Source: Spironucleus salmonicida (taxonomy: Eukaryota; Fornicata; Diplomonadida; Hexamitidae). Taken from it: a stretch of DNA of 64,000 bases. The stretch spans positions 124,001 to 188,000 of the forward strand of contig CM035318.1 of NCBI GenBank assembly GCA_000497125.2, read 5' to 3'. Made by a program: the position numbers and the translations under genes. Below are positions 56,895 through 64,000 of the stretch, piece by piece; position 1 is the stretch's first letter; every line of letters starts with the position of its first letter. A model generated the notes under the pieces. The model was not told where the DNA came from, did no database searches, and was given only the letters and a program-made list of their open reading frames with translations.

Positions 56895-57392
56895 CCTAAT
56901 ATTAGTTTCCCTTTAAATTAAAAAAAGTATAAAATAATATATTAATAAAAATATTTATTATAACTCATAATTTGTAATACAACTCACAGACCTAATTTAT
57001 ATAATAAAATAATAATTCAATTTGAATAATTTATTATTACAGTTATTCAATTATCAAATTGATAAAAATATAGAGTCACGTAATAAAATAGTGGGGATAT
57101 TCAATCTCTACGTTAAATATAATATTTTTGTCAATTATTGCATATTAAGAAATAGTAACCAAAGTTAATTATTTTTATTCTTGACTGATTTTTGAATTGA
57201 ATATGAATACTTCAATTGTATGTACAAAGTTTCTAATAATAGAATAAAACATTAACATTTTTAAATATAGTTATACGATACCTGTGTTCAGTATTAAAAA
57301 CTATCGTCTTGAATACCTATATAAGCTTAAACTATAACAAATTAATTATATAAACCAGTTACCACAAAATTAGAATACTTGTTGTAAAATAC
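56895..57392. other. Gene-free spacer, 498 bp
   Basis: A/T-rich convergent spacer with frequent TGA/TCA in all frames. It includes a short palindrome, TATCAAATTGATA, near 57053. No gene, tRNA or repeat is visible. Confidence 0.5.
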
Positions 57393-58682
57393 TCATTAAA
57401 CAATATATAATTACCAGTGATAGGATAACAAGTATCCTAAATCTTAAAATTACTCGCAATTTCTTCCAAAAATATCATAATAAGTTTTATCTTAGAGCAG
57501 ACTTTCATACATATTTAACTTTTACCTTAGATTGCATCCAAGTTATCCACAAAATCCGAATTCATTAGATTGATCAGCGTTTAGTAACGTTATACAAGCT
57601 ACCTCAGAACAACTAACAGTACTAAGTATACGCGTGGATAGTTAGGTATAATTATTCTTGTATAATATCAAGTCCTACATAATGTATTTAAAAATAGTCT
57701 CATTAAATTTTACAATTTTTAATATGGCTTATAAGTCATTTAGTAACTCTGTTTTTTCAAAAGGATATAAAAGCTTAAATACATAATCATATTATAAGGA
57801 TTGGGTAATTGCTTAAGATTATTTACATTTATTAACTTATTTTAGCAATAAATTGATTGTATTGATGCTTCCTGTTTTCGTAGCATAAAAAAGAGCTGAA
57901 TTTCCATATTAATCCAGTAGATCTAACTATAAAGAATCATTTTCAATAATTGCTTTACATCCCTCGTACCAACCTAATTTTGCTGTCTCAATTAAATTAA
58001 AGCACTTAAAAAACTACAATGCTTAAATATTTTTATACAAAAAGGATGTTTATAATAGATCAAACAAATCAGCTTATTCCTTAAAAACTGAATAAAACTA
58101 ATGCCTATGGTTTCTTATAGCAAATTATAAAGCACTTTCATTTTTTATAAATTAAATTTTGGGAAGAAGCAAAATAACAGCCTCATATTTATTATCTATA
58201 ATAGATAATTCCAGAGCCTCTTCTAAATAATCTTAAAGGTTTGTATATTCTAAAATCAAACAAAAAATTGATTTTTTAAAGATTTCAACTGCCAGCGTTA
58301 AAGGAGTTTAATGATTATATGTTAATACGGCAAATGATGAGTCCGATTTAATAAAAGATTCCACAACTTAATAATTTTATTAATAAATAGCGACGAAAAA
58401 TGGTTCTGGGTCGTAGCCTAATTATAAACACTGAATTTAGCTAATTATAGTAGGGATTAACTAGGTTCTATTGAATAAAACAGCAAGCATTAAAGGATTT
58501 GGTTAATCTTATAAAGTCATATACTACTAAGTTAAAAAATGAGTTATAATAGACTCTGCATTGTATCTTATTGCTAATGTTAGAATAGAATGTTTATTGT
58601 AAAATATTAACTACTACTTAGATTCTAAGGCAATAAAATAGTCCAAGATATCATTTTTTAATTATTCTAAAAATATATCCAT
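57393..58682 (-). CDS. Ankyrin-repeat protein
   Basis: 429 residues. Ankyrin-type helices are clearest at NHQTPLTLAVEIFKKSIFCL, LEEALELSIIDNKYEAVILL and DLLDQYGNSALFYATKTGSI followed by NTINLLL; the T-P-L-T-L-A and G-N-S-A-L-F-Y-A motifs are typical. Several other units are degenerate. The last 130 residues have no repeat character and include a few cysteines. Ankyrin-repeat proteins are a large expanded family in diplomonads, often with unknown partners. The first ATG (58680-58682) follows ATATTATAATATCATTTAG. Stop is TAA (Gln) then TGA. Confidence 0.7.
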
Positions 58683-58725
58683 TACTAAATGATATTATAA
58701 TATTAAATGGAATATAATATACAAC

Positions 58726-59739
58726 TCACGGTGCTGAACATAACGTTATTTTACTAAGTTACTCTACTTCAATAACATCCTTGTGAATAGGTTGATGTTT
58801 AGAAAAATAAAACTGTATAATCAGTGCAACTAATAATGTAAACCCAATAAGGCTTTAAATAGTATAAAATCCGTTAAAATATTAGCTAAGATATATTATT
58901 ATTGATATATAACTAACTGGATTTATAGTAAATTTTACTTCTGTTAAACAGTAGTAGTTTTCATCTGCTAGTTTCATTTATTTTATTGTTTCTAGTGAAG
59001 TTTTATTAAAATCTAAGGTGTGAATAATTTTAATCGCGTCTGCCAATAATTCAAAGCAAATATATGTTACTTAACTTGTTAGAGAAGGTTCAAATAATAA
59101 ATTCATGAACAATAGTGTGAAAATCATATTAAATATTTCAAAAGAATCTTGGAAAAATAATTTGTACTAACGCCCAGGATTTAAATTTTAGATTAAAACA
59201 GATCTAATTTCAGAAAATTTGGCATTGACTAACATGCTTATTATATCAAAGGAGCCATCTAGTAATATAATTGTCATTGATACAAATTTAAGTAGAATCC
59301 CAGCTGTCATCAAGCAAGAACATAAAATGTAAACTATAGAACTACTAATGCTAAACTAAACATATAACGAGCTTTATTAATTTTATAAATTATATTATAA
59401 AATTAAAATAATAGGATCTATTAAGGCCTGCATACCTTAGATTCTTGTGATATTCTAATTTTTCATTAAATGATAAATAAAGGAAAATGGTACTTTCTGA
59501 AACAGTAATCCTGAAATTATTAAACTAGTTACTTTTATAAAGAAAAAATTTATTTAATGTTGTTTTTCTTATTACAGAATTAATTTTAAGATAACAAATG
59601 GTTATTTAAATAAGGCATAAAATAAAGTATTAAAATAAATAAAAACTTTTCGGAACATTAAATATTCGATCTTTAATAGCTTATTGATTGCTGAAATCTA
59701 GTTTATTTAATATTATTTAACCTTAATTTTCTATGTCAT
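58726..59739 (-). CDS. TAPT1-like membrane protein
   Basis: 337 residues, with about five hydrophobic helices. The N-terminus has IEYLMFRKVFIYFNTLFYAL, similar to the E-Y-F-x-x-R-L start of TAPT1. The central part, MTIILLDGSFDIISMLVNAK then FSEIRSVLIQNLNPGRQYKL then FFQDSFEIFNMIFTLLFM, matches the S-x-x-x-x-L-L-V-S-N-x-F-x-E-I-K-x-x-V-F-K/ D-x-x-E-R-F core of the TAPT1/Emp65 family, and ELLADAIKIIHTLDFNKTSL matches its D-W-I-K-H-x-F-I-x-K-F-N segment. TAPT1 is linked to cilia and ER protein folding in other eukaryotes. The protein is shorter than animal TAPT1 (about 560). It is on the same strand as the ankyrin and kinase genes. Confidence 0.68.
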
Positions 59740-59797
59740 TTTATAAAATAAAATATTAATTATATATGTATTTAATAATATAATTTCCAAAATAATT

Positions 59798-61363
<1,566 letters not shown>

Positions 61364-61477
61364 TTATCAAATTAAAAATGAGTAATCGTACTATATATAT
61401 AATAAACCAAAAACATATTATAATATATAAGGTATAATAATATTCTCTAACACGATTTATTTTCCATTTCAAATCGA
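61364..61477. promoter_or_regulatory. Divergent spacer, kinase and terminal gene
   Basis: 114 bp with TACTATATATATAATAAACC in the centre and ATTATAATATATAAGGTATAATAATATTC further right; the usual A/T-rich promoter type for both strands. Confidence 0.4.
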
Positions 61478-64000
61478 ATGACCTATAGAGTTATTTTAGG
61501 CTAAGGCACAACTGTTATGGCTTCAGCAGAAATTGATATGTAATTTCATTATATTACATAGACTACATATGAAGTATTCAATATTCCTATGACCTAACGT
61601 TTATCATAAACATAATTAGCATTTATTCCCAGCTATGAGCCTCCTAAGAAGCCTTTAAACCCTAAAGTTCGCTCTATTAATAATACTTTACATTTAGGTG
61701 CAATTACTACGGCTAAATTTATTAATTAAGTTTTGTATATAGCAACTTCAAAGGGTAATATTATGGAAGTGGATCCGCGTACATAGTTTATTTTAGATGT
61801 CACCAAAATGACTGACGAATCGATTCGTGATTTTCTTATATCTGATCATGGAAATCTTACTGTTTGTACGGCAAATTCTGTTTTAGTATTAACTGATTAA
61901 AAAGATATTATAGATGTGCCAATAACTGAGCCACTAAGACTGTATCCATCTAGTAAAGTGCCAATTTAAGACAATTAAGACCAGTTACCATTCTCATAGA
62001 TATGTTTAGTTTAAACAGCTACTCACATTGGTTAGTTAGATGTTGTGGAAGGTTAGTTGACACTTAAGGGTTTGTTTGAGAATACTTTTTATGACGCTGT
62101 TGATTTACCTCAACTTGGATTTATTATTGCTATAAATGCTCATAAGAGACTTTCTGCATATGGCTACAATGGTAAATGTTATGGCAAATGTGACTTAGCA
62201 TTTAAACCTAGAAAGATGATTTTCCTTTAAAGTGGAGCTATATTAATATATACATATTGCGATAGGTTGGTTTAAGTTTTCATGAGAGTCTAAGAAAACG
62301 GTAAAAAATGTGTGTTTGTACCAAATAGTCTCAGTACCCCAAGAATTTAAAGTTGCATTAGCACCAGTTGTCCTTAGGAGGTTCATGAATATTTAGAATA
62401 AGTATTTGAATAACAAAGACCTGATGCGAATCTATTCCTGGGTAACTCTTTTATTTGTGTTGCTAGGGCCCACTCAGCTGCAGTCGTCGATTTTGCAGCA
62501 TATTTTGTTTAGGTTAGTGAAAATGAAGGACTTAAAGATTTAGTGCCGAAGCAAAACCAATAGGAAAATGCATATTAATATTATATGTAATAATATAAAA
62601 ATGCTGATATATCTATTTAACATGAAGCACTACAGCTTGCTGTTAAAATAACAAAAGACAAATATTAGCCGCATACAGAATTAATAAATTAGTGCAAAAA
62701 TAAATTGAATCAAACACTCAAACTTTATGAAGAAGTATATCCAGATATTATTCCAGATTCTGCGCTGTAATCAGACAAATTTTAATAAATAATTGATGAA
62801 ACTTTGGCATATATGTAAGATATGGAAAATGATTCTTGTAACTATGTTATTAAAGAATTCCCCAAAGAAATCAAAAAACCAGAAGACGTGAACATTAGGG
62901 CATTTAATTTATCAGTTGATGTATTATCAAAATATGTTGAAAAATATGATGAAAATGATTATATGGATGCTAGAAAATAATAACTTGAAGTAATTTATGC
63001 TTAATTATAAGATAAATCTTCCAAATTTATTGAACAGTCAACTAAATATATCTAATACTAAGTTCCAATTGAAGCTGTATAAGAAGAAGTTGTAGTTGAG
63101 GAAGAGACATAAAATTAATCTACTAAAAAGAAGTTAGCTGCTAGACCAGTTAAACCAATAGTCGATGAAGAACCTAAATTATTAACTTATATTACTGAAA
63201 AAGTAGATGAAAAAACACAAGAGTTTGTTAACAGCTATGCAGATGCATGCTGGGATATTATTTAATAAACTAGAGCAGCTAACCTGAAAGCGAGATTATA
63301 TACTATTAACGAAGGTCTCAAATAATTTTTCCCTAAATTAGACTAATTTGATTTTCATTTCAACAAGACAGTTGAATCCATATTTAGAATGGACGCAACT
63401 GTAATACTTTAAAAGCAACTTACTTAGGAAATTTAGTAAAATCAAAGATAGAAAACTTAGAATGAAATAGATAAGCTAAGAAAATAAAGTGATGAAGAGT
63501 AAAACCAAAATATACAGTTTAAATCAGAAACCTCTGAACTTATAGACCCTAGTGTGGCTGACTCTATGATATCTGAGAATAAATCATTAGTTCCCAAATT
63601 TTCTAAAGTAGACCCATTAAAGATTCCTAAAATGGCATTAAAGCAATAAGAAAAAGAGCTTGATATTGAAGAGGATGTGAAAGATAATGAAGATTCCTTT
63701 GAAAAAGCGATTCTCGACGTAGAAACAGAAAACAAAGATATTGTCCATAAAAAGAGAATTTCTCGGAAAGTTCGCCAGTAAATCAAGGAGAATGAAGGCA
63801 AATTCATTGATATGTTTAATATTAATTCCGACACAGACCCAGTAATTTCAGAGCAGTAATTCATCCACATAGTTCGCTCAGCAATGTTAGCAAGGCAGGC
63901 GGTTTATAGCACTACGGTTCGTCAGAAGCATCTTCAAGTTTTCGATACTGCAATAGATGACGCAAATAGTCTTATTCATCTATATCTTCCAGAATGTGCA
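61478..64000 (+). CDS. Beta-propeller/coiled-coil protein, possibly CFAP43-like (3' truncated)
   Basis: 841 codons to the window edge, no TGA. The first 380 residues are strand-rich like a divergent beta-propeller (NTLHLGAITTAKFINQVLYI, ATSKGNIMEVDPRTQFILDV, GFIIAINAHKRLSAYGYNGK). From about residue 400 the protein is helical and charged, with coiled coils and an acidic/basic linker (VQEEVVVEEETQ, then STKKKLAARPVKP), and later KKRISRKVRQQIKENEGKFI. A propeller followed by long coiled coil is the plan of CFAP43/CFAP44 and related axonemal proteins, so CFAP43 is one candidate, but I see no diagnostic motif. The end is outside the window. Confidence 0.6.

Overview
The window looks like a gene-dense, intron-poor, AT-rich nuclear segment from a flagellated protist in which TAA and TAG encode glutamine and TGA is the only stop codon. 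Read with the standard code almost nothing is open. Read with TAR = Gln, about 40 genes open up end to end, including a 4,579-residue dynein heavy chain with no interruption. A TAR = Gln code, no visible introns, very short intergenic spacers, flagellar genes (dynein, centrin, CFAP43/44-type proteins) and stop codons often set in AGTGA (like the AGTRAA polyadenylation signal of Giardia) together point to a hexamitid diplomonad (Hexamita, Trepomonas or Spironucleus type). Ciliates share the code, but a 13.7-kb intron-free dynein gene makes them less likely. The assignment is inference.

Layout. 1-14.6 kb: 3' part of a CFAP44-like gene, a formin with a 26-unit FH1 repeat, the small secretory protein KISH, RNA polymerase subunit RPABC4, centrin, a coiled-coil protein, a type I membrane protein, two unrecognised proteins and a GINS Psf1-like gene. 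14.6-24.1 kb: a GTPase-like fusion protein, then a GC-rich 1,562-bp block (nicotinamidase, a single-pass membrane protein, a small basic protein and the 3' half of an eRF1 methyltransferase gene), then a WDR17-like gene, then a second, inverted, nearly identical copy of the block. 24.2-40.9 kb: helical-repeat and coiled-coil genes, the dynein heavy chain, and a small unknown gene. 41-52 kb: FCP1-type phosphatase with BRCT, CstF-50-like WD40 protein, a DEDDh/Maelstrom-like nuclease, leucine-rich protein, a polytopic membrane protein and ribosomal protein uS17 (S11). 51.8-64 kb: bromodomain plus NET protein, Q-rich coiled coil, UTP12, ankyrin protein, TAPT1-like protein, SNF1/AMPK-like kinase, and the 5' part of a beta-propeller/coiled-coil protein.

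Functionally the window mixes flagellar genes (CFAP44-like, centrin, WDR17-like, dynein and possibly the last gene) with housekeeping genes for transcription, mRNA 3' processing, ribosome assembly, replication and secretion. Genes lie on both strands with no operon structure. Most divergent pairs share an A/T-only spacer with TATATAAT-like tracts, and convergent pairs are often separated by a few tens of bases.

The most unusual part is the GC-rich inverted duplication. Copy 1 is continuous with its neighbours: the GTPase-like gene takes its stop codon from the first bases of the block. The methyltransferase reads in frame from an AT-rich, TAR-rich N-terminal half into a GC-rich, TAR-free C-terminal half, with the switch at the codons for the catalytic NPPY motif. 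Copy 2 carries only the 3' half of that gene. This looks like recombination between an AT-rich gene and a GC-rich homologue, followed by an inverted segmental duplication. The affected gene encodes the enzyme that modifies the translation termination factor, in an organism whose termination code is altered.
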